From assembly GCA_947457395.1 (NCBI GenBank), contig CANGVA010000013.1, positions 1 to 64,000 on the forward strand: DNA of 64,000 nt. Reading direction: 5' to 3'. Shown piece after piece: positions 34,363 through 43,045 of this stretch (within the stretch, counting starts at the first letter, position 1; every line of letters begins with the position of its first letter). This DNA comes from Bacteroidota bacterium (GTDB lineage Bacteria; Bacteroidota; Bacteroidia; UKL13-3). A program made the translations under genes and the position numbers. Below the pieces are notes generated by a model that was given only the letters and a program-made list of their open reading frames with translations, did no database searches and was not told where the DNA came from.

Positions 34363-35319
34363 ATGCCAAATTATTTCGATTTTGAAAAACCTATTCAGGA
34401 ACTGGAAGAGCAAATAGAAAAAACCAAGCAATTATCACAGAAAAACAAGCTTGATCTGAACGCTACCATCAAAGATCTGGAAGAAAAAATGCTGGCTGAA
34501 AAAAAACGCATTTACAGCAATCTAACCGGCTGGCAGCGTGTGCAGATTTCACGCCACCCGGAAAGGCCATATACACTTGATTACATTGAGCATTGCTTTG
34601 ATGACTTTATCGAACAACATGGCGACCGCAATGTAAAGGATGACAAGGCAATTGTTGGTGGCTTTGCCAAATTGGGCAACCAAACCGTAATGGTTATTGG
34701 TCACCAAAAGGGCCGTAATACCAAACAAAGACAGTTGCGTAATTTTGGTATGGCAAATCCTGAGGGCTACAGAAAGGCCCTACGACTGATGAAACTGGCA
34801 GAGAAATTCAATAAACCTATTATTACCCTTATCGATACACCCGGTGCTTCTCCAGGTTTGGAAGCAGAAGAACGTGGCCAGGGTGAAGCCATTGCTAAAA
34901 ATCTGCTAGAGATGTCGGTATTAAAAGTTCCTGTAATCTGTATCGTAATTGGTGAAGGTGCCTCAGGAGGTGCTTTAGGTATTGGTGTGGGTGATAAAGT
35001 GTTGATGTTGGAGAATACGTGGTATTCTGTAATTTCTCCTGAGTCTTGCTCATCGATACTTTGGCGAAGCTGGGAGCACAAGGAAAAAGCTGCAGAAGCA
35101 CTCAAGTTAACCGCACCGGATATGCTCAAAAACGGATTAATTGATGGTGTAATACCTGAACCTTTGGGCGGTGCTCACAATGAGACGAACGAGATGTATT
35201 CGCGCATAAAAGACGAGCTTACCAAGGTTTTGAACGATTTATCTAAACTGGATTCGGAAAAACTGATAGAAAAACGCATTGCCAAGTTTTCGGCAATGGG
35301 TGCATTCACAGAGGCTTAA
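34363..35319 (+). CDS. accA: acetyl-CoA carboxylase carboxyltransferase subunit alpha
   Basis: Transfers the carboxyl group from biotin to acetyl-CoA, giving malonyl-CoA for fatty-acid synthesis, together with AccD. The 318 residues show the N-terminal helical part ([19 protein letters not shown]), [10 protein letters not shown], and the crotonase-like core with [20 protein letters not shown] and [15 protein letters not shown]. The start ATG at 34363 is divergent from tRNA-Asp. The stop at 35317-35319 touches the second tRNA-Ala terminator copy. The zinc-ribbon subunit AccD is not in the window. Confidence 0.97.
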   Translation: MPNYFDFEKPIQELEEQIEKTKQLSQKNKLDLNATIKDLEEKMLAEKKRIYSNLTGWQRVQISRHPERPYTLDYIEHCFDDFIEQHGDRNVKDDKAIVGGFAKLGNQTVMVIGHQKGRNTKQRQLRNFGMANPEGYRKALRLMKLAEKFNKPIITLIDTPGASPGLEAEERGQGEAIAKNLLEMSVLKVPVICIVIGEGASGGALGIGVGDKVLMLENTWYSVISPESCSSILWRSWEHKEKAAEALKLTAPDMLKNGLIDGVIPEPLGGAHNETNEMYSRIKDELTKVLNDLSKLDSEKLIEKRIAKFSAMGAFTEA

Positions 35320-35364
35320 TGAAAAAGGCCCAATGGGCCTTTAGTGGAGGATAACGGAGTCGAA
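35318..35364. repeat. direct repeat copy B (tRNA-Ala 3' end + terminator)
   Basis: Identical over 47 bases to 35723-35769 (offset 405). It holds the acceptor side and part of the T arm of tRNA-Ala plus the terminator hairpin AAAGGCCC-AAT-GGGCCTTT (35324-35342). Confidence 0.95.
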
Positions 35365-35460
35365 TCCCGAAACAGTGCCTTTAGCAAAGGCATACTGTTT
35401 CGAGGACCCTCGAAAAATTAAGAAATGCAAGCATTTCTATTTTTCGGGGCCGATGACCTC
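35345..35460 (-). pseudogene. 3' half of tRNA-Ala split by two hairpin insertions
   Basis: Relative to the intact gene, 85 bases (35365-35449) are inserted exactly between the T-stem and T-loop, with no loss of tRNA bases. The insert is two adjacent hairpins, 35365-35406 and 35407-35449. Each has an outer stem, a 2-base bulge, an inner stem and a tiny loop; the outer ends are CCCGAAACAGT and CCCTCGAAAAAT on the plus strand. The outer tRNA end (GAGGTCATCGG on the minus strand) also encodes the last residues of the neighbouring GIY-YIG protein. Confidence 0.85.
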
Positions 35461-35721
35461 ATGAATCTCAAATCCATTCTTAAAGCAGAAATCATTTTGT
35501 CTGGCTCTTGATTTTAAGTTTTTGAGTTTACGCTCCATACTCAAAGCTTCAATTCTCGATTGCACTGCAAGAGAAGCAAATAAAACCCATGGCACTGCAG
35601 TTTTAGTTGATTGGTTTTTACCTGAATTGTGTTTTCTTATTCTTTCAGTTAAATCAGCTGTCTGGCCGATGTACCTTTTATCTGTAGAATGGGAATAGAT
35701 TATGTAAACCCAGTATTTCAT
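35437..35721 (-). CDS. small GIY-YIG nuclease family protein docked behind tRNA-Ala
   Basis: A 94-residue GIY-YIG domain: WVYIIYS and RYIGQTA, the arginine in LTERIRKHNSG, and the glutamate in ALSMERKLKNLKSR. The ATG at 35719-35721 lies just after the tRNA-Ala terminator; a TTG one codon upstream is less likely. The last residues EVIGPEK are encoded by tRNA-derived sequence (GAGGTCATCGG) and by the inserted hairpin, so the stop was created by the rearrangement. It is clearly diverged from the Asp-locus nuclease, so the two are not recent copies of one another. Confidence 0.85.
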   Translation of the reverse strand: MKYWVYIIYSHSTDKRYIGQTADLTERIRKHNSGKNQSTKTAVPWVLFASLAVQSRIEALSMERKLKNLKSRARQNDFCFKNGFEIHEVIGPEK

Positions 35722-35722
35722 C

Positions 35723-35749
35723 AATGAAAAAGGCCCAATGGGCCTTTAG

Positions 35750-35769
<20 letters not shown>
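35723..35769. repeat. direct repeat copy A (tRNA-Ala 3' end + terminator)
   Basis: Partner of 35318-35364; this copy belongs to the intact tRNA-Ala. Confidence 0.95.
35727..35747 (-). terminator. intrinsic terminator of tRNA-Ala (copy A)
   Basis: AAAGGCCC (35729-35736), loop AAT and GGGCCTTT (35740-35747) are followed on the minus strand by a T-run. It is duplicated at 35322-35342. Confidence 0.85.
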
Positions 35770-35825
<56 letters not shown>

Positions 35826-35840
35826 TATTTTTTCTTCACT

Positions 35841-35911
35841 GATGACCTTCCCGATTTCATCGGGACGCTCTAGCCATCCCGATTATTTATTATCGGGAGA
35901 GCTAATCTCCC
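35841..35911 (-). pseudogene. 5' half of tRNA-Ala with two hairpin replacements
   Basis: On the minus strand it reads GGGAGATTAGCTC, a hairpin, TGGCTAGAGCG, a hairpin, AGGTCATC: the tRNA-Ala sequence from its 5' end to the T-stem. The 17-base anticodon arm is replaced exactly by the 17-base hairpin TCCCGAT-GAA-ATCGGGA (35849-35865). Three D-loop bases are replaced by a 22-base hairpin with the same 7-base arms (35877-35898). It occupies the normal tRNA position directly after the promoter. Confidence 0.85.
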
Positions 35912-35923
35912 TTGAGGAGGCGG

Positions 35924-35954
35924 CAAATATATGAAGTAAGTTTTATTGTGCAAA
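35924..35954 (-). promoter_or_regulatory. promoter of the tRNA-Ala locus
   Basis: On the minus strand TTTG (35954-35951) and TATATTTG (35931-35924) are 19 bases apart. The start near 35920 lies about 8 bases before the 5' half remnant and about 97 before the intact tRNA. This suggests that the remnant marks the original tRNA gene. The -33 box lies inside the 3' end of the upstream membrane-protein gene. Confidence 0.8.
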
Positions 35955-36236
35955 TTTAAACAGTACAATAATAAGCCCGTAAATAAGCGTAGATAGAATG
36001 ATACCTCTGGCTATATAAAGCTTATCCTTGTTTAAAAACAGATAGAATAATCCCAGGTTTATTACTGCACATAAGCTCAACAAGGGTGATAATAGTTTTT
36101 TTGAAATGGCAAGGTCTAAAAATTCCATAAGTCCGCTGTGCCTGAATTCTGATAGGTAGAATCCAAGCGCACCCAGTAGTGGTCCGATTAAACCTACAAT
36201 AATTCCAATAGCTATATGGTCTTTAATGTTGCGCAT
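35943..36236 (-). CDS. small integral membrane protein of unknown function
   Basis: Ninety-seven residues with three hydrophobic segments (IAIGIIVGLIGPLLGALGFYL, about 9-29 in part; LLSPLLSLCAVINLGLFYLF; and GIILSTLIYGLIIVLFKFA). No family was recognised. It overlaps the 3' end of surE by 14 bases on the same strand, so it is probably translated from the surE message. Its own 3' end contains the tRNA-Ala -33 box. Confidence 0.65.
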   Translation of the reverse strand: MRNIKDHIAIGIIVGLIGPLLGALGFYLSEFRHSGLMEFLDLAISKKLLSPLLSLCAVINLGLFYLFLNKDKLYIARGIILSTLIYGLIIVLFKFAQ

Positions 36237-37017
36237 GTCTTGTTATATTTAAGTTCCAGTTATTCAATTGCTGCATGGCATGATAAGCTGTTAGATCAAA
36301 ATGCACCGGTACTACAGAAGCAAACCCATTTGCCAGAGCCCATTCATCGGTGTCTTCCCCTTTATCCATATTGATGAATTTACCTGTTAGCCAGAAATAC
36401 CTTCTTCCGTTTGGATCTTTTCTCTCATCAAATTCCTCTTGCCATTTAGCATTTGCCTGTCTGCAAATTTTAAGTCCGGCAAACGCTTCAGCGCTCACAT
36501 TTGGAATATTTACATTGAGCAGTGTCCCCACCGGTAATCCGTTTTGAATAATATTTTTTGCAATGGTTTGTGCCACCGATACAGCTAATGAAAAATCGGC
36601 ATCATATGCATAATTACATAATGAAAATCCTACACTTGGTATGCCTTCTATCGCACCTTCCATAGCTGCACTCATGGTGCCTGAATACAGAACATTAATA
36701 GAAGAATTTGATCCATGATTAATTCCAGAAACCAGTAGGTCCGGTTTGCGATGCAATACCTTATCTACAGCCAGCTTCACACAGTCTGCAGGAGTACCTG
36801 AACACTGGTAGGCTGTTAATTCGCCATAAATATCCGTTTTCTCTAGCCTGAGTGGTTTGCTAATGGTAACGGCATGCCCCATTCCGCTTTGCGGACTATC
36901 AGGTGCTACGATAATGAGTTCTCCTAGCGGTTTCATTGCCTCTATTAGTGCACGAATTCCCGGTGCTGTGATGCCATCATCATTTGATATTAATATAAGT
37001 GGTTTATCTTGCTTCAT
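36223..37017 (-). CDS. surE: 5'/3'-nucleotidase SurE
   Basis: Metal-dependent phosphatase acting on nucleoside monophosphates and other phosphates. The 264 residues begin with the metal site ILISNDDGITAPGIRAL. VAPDSPQSGMGHAVTI and SGINHGSNSSINVLYSGTMS follow, all SurE hallmarks, and the C-terminal dimer arm is present. The product length is typical. It is followed by an overlapping small membrane-protein gene. Confidence 0.95.
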   Translation of the reverse strand: MKQDKPLILISNDDGITAPGIRALIEAMKPLGELIIVAPDSPQSGMGHAVTISKPLRLEKTDIYGELTAYQCSGTPADCVKLAVDKVLHRKPDLLVSGINHGSNSSINVLYSGTMSAAMEGAIEGIPSVGFSLCNYAYDADFSLAVSVAQTIAKNIIQNGLPVGTLLNVNIPNVSAEAFAGLKICRQANAKWQEEFDERKDPNGRRYFWLTGKFINMDKGEDTDEWALANGFASVVPVHFDLTAYHAMQQLNNWNLNITRHAQH

Positions 37018-37077
37018 TCAAGGGCGAAAATAGAATAATCTGTATGTGTTTGTATCTGCATGCGGTTAAATTTTGTA

Positions 37078-37572
37078 TCACTTGTGCTGTTGCCTCAATA
37101 TTTTTAGTAAATCTTTCTCTATGGTCTTAGCAGGTGATTCAATTATCCGTTCAATTTCTATTCCATTCCGATAAAGAATAATCAGCGGTACAAATGTTAC
37201 CTTATAGGGTTCAATATTTACTGTTGAGCTTACTTTCTTTTTATTTACACCTATAAATTTGAGTTCTTTAAGACCGCTTTCATCACAAATTTTAAGTAAT
37301 GCCGGAACATGCTCCTTGCTATCGCTGCACCAGGTTCCTAAAATAACTAGCACAGACACGTCTTGATGTTTCCTTAACTTCTTTATAATTGTTTTTGCCG
37401 GTTTATAAGCGTTGTAATTTTTTAAGAACCAACTATATGATTCAATTTGTTGCCTGGCAATATAACCATCTGCTATAACCGTGTCGGCAGGGGCAGGTTG
37501 TTGTGCCTTCATAGTTAATGCAAACGCGCATAGCAATAGTATCATAAGAAATAACCTGATTTCCCGGGTCAT
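37078..37572 (-). CDS. periplasmic thioredoxin-fold protein with a single cysteine
   Basis: The 164-residue version starts MTREIRLFLMILLLCAFALT, a signal peptide ending near MKAQ. A longer frame to 37641 is open, but it would put 23 residues before the signal core. The thioredoxin-like domain carries TWCSDSKEHVPAL, where the usual CxxC is CSDS, so a classical disulfide exchange is impossible; FVPLIILYRNG supplies the cis-Pro region. It may be a thiol-binding or redox-inactive relative. Function unknown. Confidence 0.75.
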   Translation of the reverse strand: MTREIRLFLMILLLCAFALTMKAQQPAPADTVIADGYIARQQIESYSWFLKNYNAYKPAKTIIKKLRKHQDVSVLVILGTWCSDSKEHVPALLKICDESGLKELKFIGVNKKKVSSTVNIEPYKVTFVPLIILYRNGIEIERIIESPAKTIEKDLLKILRQQHK

Positions 37573-37667
37573 TGTGGTCATGAAGTCATGAGTGAACATA
37601 TATAATGTGTTGCTCTTAAATATGATATTAGCAACACGCACCTGTATTTGAAATGATTATCTTGTGA

Positions 37668-38681
37668 TTAGGAAGTAGCATTCATAAAGCCCAGTGCCTT
37701 GTTTACCATATTTTCAGAGCCAATAAAAATAGGTACACGCTGATGCAACTCTTTTGGCTGCACATCTAATACACGCTCGGTTCCTGTGTGTGCTTTACCT
37801 CCGGCTTGCTCTACAATAAATGCCATGGGTATACATTCAAACATTAAACGTAATTTACCATTAGGTGCTTTTGAAGTAGGCGGATAAATAAAGATACCTC
37901 CCTTCAATAGATTCCGATGCAAATCTGCAACCATTGAGCCTATATAACGTGCGCTGTAGGGGCGTGAGGTGTTCTTATCTTTATCCTTGCACCAGGCAAT
38001 GTATTGTTGCACCCCCGCAGGGAAATCAGCTGCATTACCTTCGTTTAGGGAATATATTTTACCGTCTTTGGGTACTTGGATATCCGGATGGGAAAGGCAG
38101 AACTCACCAATAGATGGATCTAGTGTAAAGCCGTTTACACCTTTACCTGTTGAGTAAACAAGCATGGTGGATGATCCATAAATAACATAACCTGCAGCAA
38201 CCAGTTTGTTCCCTGGTTGTAAAACATCCGCTAGCGTGGGTTCGGTTCCTGCTGCTGTAACCCTGCGATACACAGAAAAGATGGTGCCAATGGAAACATT
38301 TACATCAATATTAGATGAGCCATCCAGTGGATCTATACAAACAATATAATTGCCGTGTTTAGAGTAGGTTCCTTTGAGTGGAATCATATCGTCTTCTTCC
38401 TCAGATGCAAAAGCACACACCTCACCACCGCGAGAGAGTGTGGTGGTAAACATTTCATTACCTATCATGTCTAGTTTCTTCACATCTTCACCTTGCACGT
38501 TTACTTCTCCGGTATCACCAATAATTTCTGCAATACCTGCCTTATTAACCTCACGGCTAATAACCTTAGCTGCAATGCCAATATCTCTAAGTATTCTGGA
38601 TAACTCACCTTTTGCGTAGGGAAACTCATGTTGGCGTTCAATGATGAACTGGCCCAGTGTGGTAAAATTGAATTGAGACAT
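37668..38681 (-). CDS. fbp: class I fructose-1,6-bisphosphatase
   Basis: Gluconeogenic enzyme removing the 1-phosphate of fructose-1,6-bisphosphate. The 337 residues contain the metal site IDPLDGSSNIDVNVSIGTIF, the substrate loop YIGSMVADLHRNLLKGGIF and KLRLMFECIPMAFIVEQAGG. A -7 box TATATTTG on the minus strand (38701-38708) lies 19 bases upstream of the ATG. It is divergent from lysC. Confidence 0.96.
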   Translation of the reverse strand: MSQFNFTTLGQFIIERQHEFPYAKGELSRILRDIGIAAKVISREVNKAGIAEIIGDTGEVNVQGEDVKKLDMIGNEMFTTTLSRGGEVCAFASEEEDDMIPLKGTYSKHGNYIVCIDPLDGSSNIDVNVSIGTIFSVYRRVTAAGTEPTLADVLQPGNKLVAAGYVIYGSSTMLVYSTGKGVNGFTLDPSIGEFCLSHPDIQVPKDGKIYSLNEGNAADFPAGVQQYIAWCKDKDKNTSRPYSARYIGSMVADLHRNLLKGGIFIYPPTSKAPNGKLRLMFECIPMAFIVEQAGGKAHTGTERVLDVQPKELHQRVPIFIGSENMVNKALGFMNATS

Positions 38682-38783
38682 AGCGGTATGTTTGTATCCG
38701 CAAATATAAGTGCTTCATTCATTTACAAAAGACTTTATAAGTCTTAATTAAATTTATAATTTCGGAGCATCATTGAGAAGACC

Positions 38784-40049
38784 ATGAACGTGAAAGTTTT
38801 TAAGTTTGGAGGTGCATCGGTAAAGGATGCTGCTGCTGTGGCCAATGTAGCCCACATTATTCAAATGCATAAATCAAGCCAGTTGTTAGTAGTGGTATCT
38901 GCTATGGGTAAAACCACCAATGCATTGGAGCGCTTGGCCAGAGCATATTACGATCAGCAGCCTGATCAGAAAAATGCCATCTATGCTGAGATAAAACTCT
39001 TTCATGATGAAATTATTAGCGGTTTGCTTAAAACCAAAGACAGTCATGCATATGACGATATTGAAAACTTATTTATAGAACTGGAGTGCTTATTAGAGTC
39101 TGAACCGGATGAGGCTTTCGATTATTATTATGACCAGATTGTAAGCTATGGTGAAATTTTCTCTACCAGAATCGTTAGCACATACATGAATGAGAATGGC
39201 ATCAATAACAGGTGGATGGATGCACGTACGTTTATTTCAACAGATGATACATTCAGAGAGGGCCGTGTAAACTGGGAGCACACGTCTCTGTTGATTGAAA
39301 AAAAATTAAAACCAATTGTTCAAAAACAGGTAGTGGTAACGCAGGGTTTTATCGGGCAAAACAATGATAAACAAACTACCACCCTTGGTAGAGAAGGCTC
39401 TGATTACTCGGCAGCAATTTTTGCATATGGATTAAAGGCAGAGTCTGTAACCATCTGGAAAGATGTAGCCGGTGTAATGAATGCCGACCCAAAGAAATTT
39501 AAAGATGCTTTGAAACTGGATGAGCTAACCTATACCCATGCAATAGAAATGGCCTATTATGGAGCAACGGTTATTCATCCTAAAACCATTCAGCCTTTGC
39601 AAAGCAGACATATTCCATTATTTGTAAAATCCTTTGTTGATCCGGGCGCGCAAGGCACCATTGTCTCTGATGGAGTAAGGGAAAAACGAATTCCGGTGAT
39701 CATTGTTAAAAGTAATCAGGTTTTACTTTCTGTTTCAAGTAAAGACTTTTCGTTTATAGTGGAGGATAATTTAAGCCGCATCTTTTCCATTTTTGCTGAG
39801 CATAAGGTGCGTGTAAACCTGATGCAAAATTCTGCTATCAGCTTTAGCATTTGTATTGATGATGCAGGAGATAAAATTGAGATGCTTAAATCAGAGTTGG
39901 CTATACACTATCAGCTTAAATCCAATGAGCCTGTTGAGTTAATAACCATCAACAATTATGATGAACAAACGCTTGCTCAAATAAAATTAAACAGAGAGGT
40001 TTTACTGGAACAAAAAACCAGGGCAACTGCTCAGATGATATTAAAATAA
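38784..40049 (+). CDS. lysC: aspartate kinase (monofunctional)
   Basis: First step of the Lys/Thr/Met (aspartate) pathway. The 421-residue protein opens with the kinase motif KVFKFGGASVKDAAAVANVA and has TTLGREGSDYSAAIFAYGL and KDVAGVMNADPK, then one or two C-terminal ACT-type regulatory modules (about 300-421). It is not fused to a homoserine dehydrogenase. It starts a run of closely spaced plus-strand genes reaching 43045. Confidence 0.93.
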   Translation: MNVKVFKFGGASVKDAAAVANVAHIIQMHKSSQLLVVVSAMGKTTNALERLARAYYDQQPDQKNAIYAEIKLFHDEIISGLLKTKDSHAYDDIENLFIELECLLESEPDEAFDYYYDQIVSYGEIFSTRIVSTYMNENGINNRWMDARTFISTDDTFREGRVNWEHTSLLIEKKLKPIVQKQVVVTQGFIGQNNDKQTTTLGREGSDYSAAIFAYGLKAESVTIWKDVAGVMNADPKKFKDALKLDELTYTHAIEMAYYGATVIHPKTIQPLQSRHIPLFVKSFVDPGAQGTIVSDGVREKRIPVIIVKSNQVLLSVSSKDFSFIVEDNLSRIFSIFAEHKVRVNLMQNSAISFSICIDDAGDKIEMLKSELAIHYQLKSNEPVELITINNYDEQTLAQIKLNREVLLEQKTRATAQMILK

Positions 40050-40064
40050 CTCGTCAACAATAAT

Positions 40065-41270
40065 ATGAAAAAAATATTCTCAATACTTTTAAGTTCAATC
40101 TTAATATCCTATTACTCCGATGCGCAGGTTGCCTTTCAAACCGAAGAGCAGTTGCAGAATCAGGCTTCCTTACCTGAATCCGGTTCATTATCCGCCTCTG
40201 ATGGAGATGAGGTATTTACACTGTATCTTTTTATACATACAGATGAGTTACAGAGCCAATCTCAGCTCGAATATGTATTCAGAGGGGATCCTGAATTTGC
40301 AAGATTTGTTAATAGTAATTTCAAATCTGTCTTAGTTACCCAAAATGATGCCAATTGGAGCAATTGGTTGTGTAAGTTAAGATTAAGCACACTGCCTGCT
40401 ATTGCAGTTTTTAATAAAGATGGCTTTTTAGTTGGTCAAACCTGCGGTTTCAAATCTGTTGCACAATTGCAGCCTTGGCTTAAATTTTTAACGGTTAATA
40501 GATTTCCCGCTAACGCGTTTCAGGTAAAGATTAAAGAACTTTATCCAGACTTTTATAAAGCCCGTTTAAAAAAAGCGCCAGAGCCTGCAGCTGATACAAA
40601 TGTTATATTTAGTTACCTGAGTAGGTTTGGTGTGAGTGGTGATGAGGTTTCATGGAATCTAGCAAGGGAGTATCCTACGATGCTCGAATATCATGCATTA
40701 AGACTTTTCGATAATCAAACATTTCTCATGCAAAATTTCGGCTTTGACTTTATAAGAATGCAAGAAGATTATGCTACCTATATTGCAGATACTTTCAGAG
40801 AAGGTAATGGGAGGGATTTCTATAATACCATTATGCCTTTGCTTACCTCACTTGGGTTTCCTAATTTGGGCCAGTGGGAGCGTTTTATTTCAGCACATCA
40901 GGCAGTTTACAGAAAAGACTGGAAAACTGCCAGTCAGGCTATACAGGCTTATTCAGCAGATTCAGCACAATTTTTATTCAGGTACGATTCGCTTGCTGCC
41001 TGGTGTGGTTTTATACTGGATTGCAGCACAGATAAACAAGTACTTATTACGGCAGAAAAAGTATTGAAACAAAATCAGATAACTACAACAAGACCTGATT
41101 GCCTGGCAGTACTTGGGCTTCTTCAATTCAAAAATCAACGTTGGTATGAAGCTGAAAATTCTTTAAGAACTGCACAAAAATATTCAATGCTTATCGTTTC
41201 TCGTGAGCAACAGATTTTATCTGCACTTGCTGAGATAGAATCAAGGAAAAATAAAACTAAAAAGAAATAA
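40065..41270 (+). CDS. secreted thioredoxin-fold protein of unknown function
   Basis: A 401-residue protein with a signal peptide (FSILLSSILISYYSDAQ). Residues about 45-150 look like a thioredoxin fold without the CxxC (NWSNWLCKLRLSTLPAIAVF with a cis-Pro, then FNKDGFLVGQTCGF). The remainder is helical, and the last 100 residues resemble TPR-like repeats. No named family was recognised. Its stop overlaps the folK start (TAATG), so the two are translationally coupled, though their roles look unrelated. Confidence 0.7.
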   Translation: MKKIFSILLSSILISYYSDAQVAFQTEEQLQNQASLPESGSLSASDGDEVFTLYLFIHTDELQSQSQLEYVFRGDPEFARFVNSNFKSVLVTQNDANWSNWLCKLRLSTLPAIAVFNKDGFLVGQTCGFKSVAQLQPWLKFLTVNRFPANAFQVKIKELYPDFYKARLKKAPEPAADTNVIFSYLSRFGVSGDEVSWNLAREYPTMLEYHALRLFDNQTFLMQNFGFDFIRMQEDYATYIADTFREGNGRDFYNTIMPLLTSLGFPNLGQWERFISAHQAVYRKDWKTASQAIQAYSADSAQFLFRYDSLAAWCGFILDCSTDKQVLITAEKVLKQNQITTTRPDCLAVLGLLQFKNQRWYEAENSLRTAQKYSMLIVSREQQILSALAEIESRKNKTKKK

Positions 41271-41749
41271 TGCCCGTAGTTTACCTGCTCACTGGCGGCA
41301 ACATAGGCAACACTGAGCAACAACTTTCTAATGCTGCACGAATTATTAATCTGCGGGTGGGAAATGTAATAGAAAAATCAGCATTATATAAAACTGAGCC
41401 TTGGGGCAATAAACAGCAGCAGTTTTTTCTTAACCAGGTATTGATGGTGCAGACAGATATGCAACCTGAGTTATTGATGCGTGAATTATTGGAGATAGAA
41501 AAAAGTATGGGCCGGATGAGAGAAGAAAAGTGGGAGCCTCGCATCATTGATATCGATATGTTGCTCTATGATAATTTGATTCTTGAAACTGCATTACTTA
41601 CTATACCACATCCACATATGCATGAAAGGAACTTTGTGCTTGTTCCGCTCTCAGAAATTGCCCCGCAACTAATGCATCCTTTGTTACATCAAACCATCAT
41701 TCAACTTCTCTGGAATAGCCCTGATAAGTGTTTGGTGGAAAAAATGTAG
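41270..41749 (+). CDS. folK: 2-amino-4-hydroxy-6-hydroxymethyldihydropteridine pyrophosphokinase
   Basis: Folate biosynthesis: transfers pyrophosphate from ATP to the hydroxymethylpterin. The 159 residues carry the HPPK features YLLTGGNIGNTEQQL, SALYKTEPWG and the metal/ATP signature EPRIIDIDMLLYDN, with PHPHMHERNFVLVPL at the end. The start codon shares bases with the preceding stop. No other folate gene is nearby. Confidence 0.94.
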   Translation: MPVVYLLTGGNIGNTEQQLSNAARIINLRVGNVIEKSALYKTEPWGNKQQQFFLNQVLMVQTDMQPELLMRELLEIEKSMGRMREEKWEPRIIDIDMLLYDNLILETALLTIPHPHMHERNFVLVPLSEIAPQLMHPLLHQTIIQLLWNSPDKCLVEKM

Positions 41750-41783
41750 GTATCCCCATTAATTGAATCCACACATTTGCGTA

Positions 41784-42440
41784 ATGGCACAACAGCCCTA
41801 TCATTCTTATATTGCAATTGAAGGTAATATTGGTGCAGGTAAGTCATCACTTGCAACCAGATTAGCTGCATCATTTGGTGCCAGAATGATTTTGGAAGAG
41901 TTTGAAGACAATTCATTTCTGCCTAAATTTTATGCCGATGCTCGCAGATATGCATTTCCGCTGGAGATGAGTTTTCTAGCTGCCCGTTTCAATCAGCTTA
42001 AGAAGCAACTGGTAGAAGGCGATATGTTTAAGAATACGATCGTAAGTGATTATATCTTTGCTAAGTGCATGTTATTCTCAAAGGTTAATCTGGATGATGA
42101 TGAGTATGATTTGTATTTAAAATTATTTGAAATTATTAATCTTCAGTTACGTCAGCCTGATCTCTTGGTTTATCTCCATAATCCCATAGAAAAACTACAA
42201 TGGAATATAGCTAACAGAGGCAGGCCTTATGAGCAGAATATAACAGATGCTTATCTGCAACAGCTTACCGATGGATATATGCAATTTATTCAAGCCAATC
42301 AGCATATGCGCATTATAATTATTGATTGCGCTGCTATTGATTTTGTAAATAATCTCGAACATTATTCGAATCTTGAAACCCTTATTTGTAAGCAGTATCA
42401 GCCAGGTATTCACTATATAAATTGGTTATTAGAATCATGA
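41784..42440 (+). CDS. deoxynucleoside kinase (dCK/dGK-like)
   Basis: Salvage enzyme phosphorylating deoxynucleosides. The 218 residues have the P-loop YIAIEGNIGAGKSSLATRLA, the substrate motif EEFEDNSFLPKFY, an arginine-rich lid (NRGRPYEQ) and the DLLVYL strand. A TTG at 41763 would lengthen it, but the ATG at 41784 gives the natural family start. The bases CACATTTG at about 41774 are one change away from a -7 box. It overlaps the next gene by the ATGA arrangement. Confidence 0.9.
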   Translation: MAQQPYHSYIAIEGNIGAGKSSLATRLAASFGARMILEEFEDNSFLPKFYADARRYAFPLEMSFLAARFNQLKKQLVEGDMFKNTIVSDYIFAKCMLFSKVNLDDDEYDLYLKLFEIINLQLRQPDLLVYLHNPIEKLQWNIANRGRPYEQNITDAYLQQLTDGYMQFIQANQHMRIIIIDCAAIDFVNNLEHYSNLETLICKQYQPGIHYINWLLES

Positions 42441-43045
42441 CCGAACATGCTGTATTACTATCAGCACATTATTTTCCGTGTATCGAATGGTTTCGTAGTT
42501 ATTTGCTGCATCGGGAGGTTTACATAGAGCAGCATGAGTTTTTTTTGAAGCAAACATTCCGCAACAGAACCATTATTCTTTCCGCAAACGGACCGCTCGC
42601 ATTAACGGTACCTGTTTCTAAGTTGCAAACCAAAACTGCAGTTAAGGATATGCGAATAGATTATACGGACAACTGGCCTCACCGACATATGGAAGCCTTA
42701 CGTGCTGCTTATAATTCATCTCCTTACTTTATGTATTATGCACACTATTTTGAAGCATTTTATAAGCATTCGTATGGAAATTTGCTTGAATTAAATTTGG
42801 CTTCTGTAAGCCTCATGTTAAAGTTAATGAAACAACAACATGGCTTTCAGTTGACAGAGAATTATGTGAAGTTACCACATTTAGAAGATATGCGAGACCG
42901 TATTCATCCTAAAAAGCCTTCACAGGCTCAATTCCAAGAATATCTGCAGGTATTTGCATCAAAGTATCCATTTGTGGCAAATATGAGTGTGTTGGATGTG
43001 TTCTTTAATTGTGGCCCCGATACCTTTCAATACATATGCTCCTGA
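42437..43045 (+). CDS. WbqC family protein
   Basis: A 202-residue member of the WbqC-like family, small proteins often found in polysaccharide clusters and of uncertain function. The visible features are LLSAHYFPCIEWFRSYLL, EQHEFFLKQTFRNRT and LTVPVSKLQTKT. The start is the ATGA overlap with the kinase stop; an upstream TTG is unnecessary. Its 3' end overlaps the convergent lipid kinase gene by 19 bases. Confidence 0.85.
   Translation: MTEHAVLLSAHYFPCIEWFRSYLLHREVYIEQHEFFLKQTFRNRTIILSANGPLALTVPVSKLQTKTAVKDMRIDYTDNWPHRHMEALRAAYNSSPYFMYYAHYFEAFYKHSYGNLLELNLASVSLMLKLMKQQHGFQLTENYVKLPHLEDMRDRIHPKKPSQAQFQEYLQVFASKYPFVANMSVLDVFFNCGPDTFQYICS

Noticed and set aside
34363-35319. accA as cargo of the tRNA cassettes
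   Set aside because: It is a standard housekeeping gene on the opposite strand with its own start; the cassettes end on either side of it.
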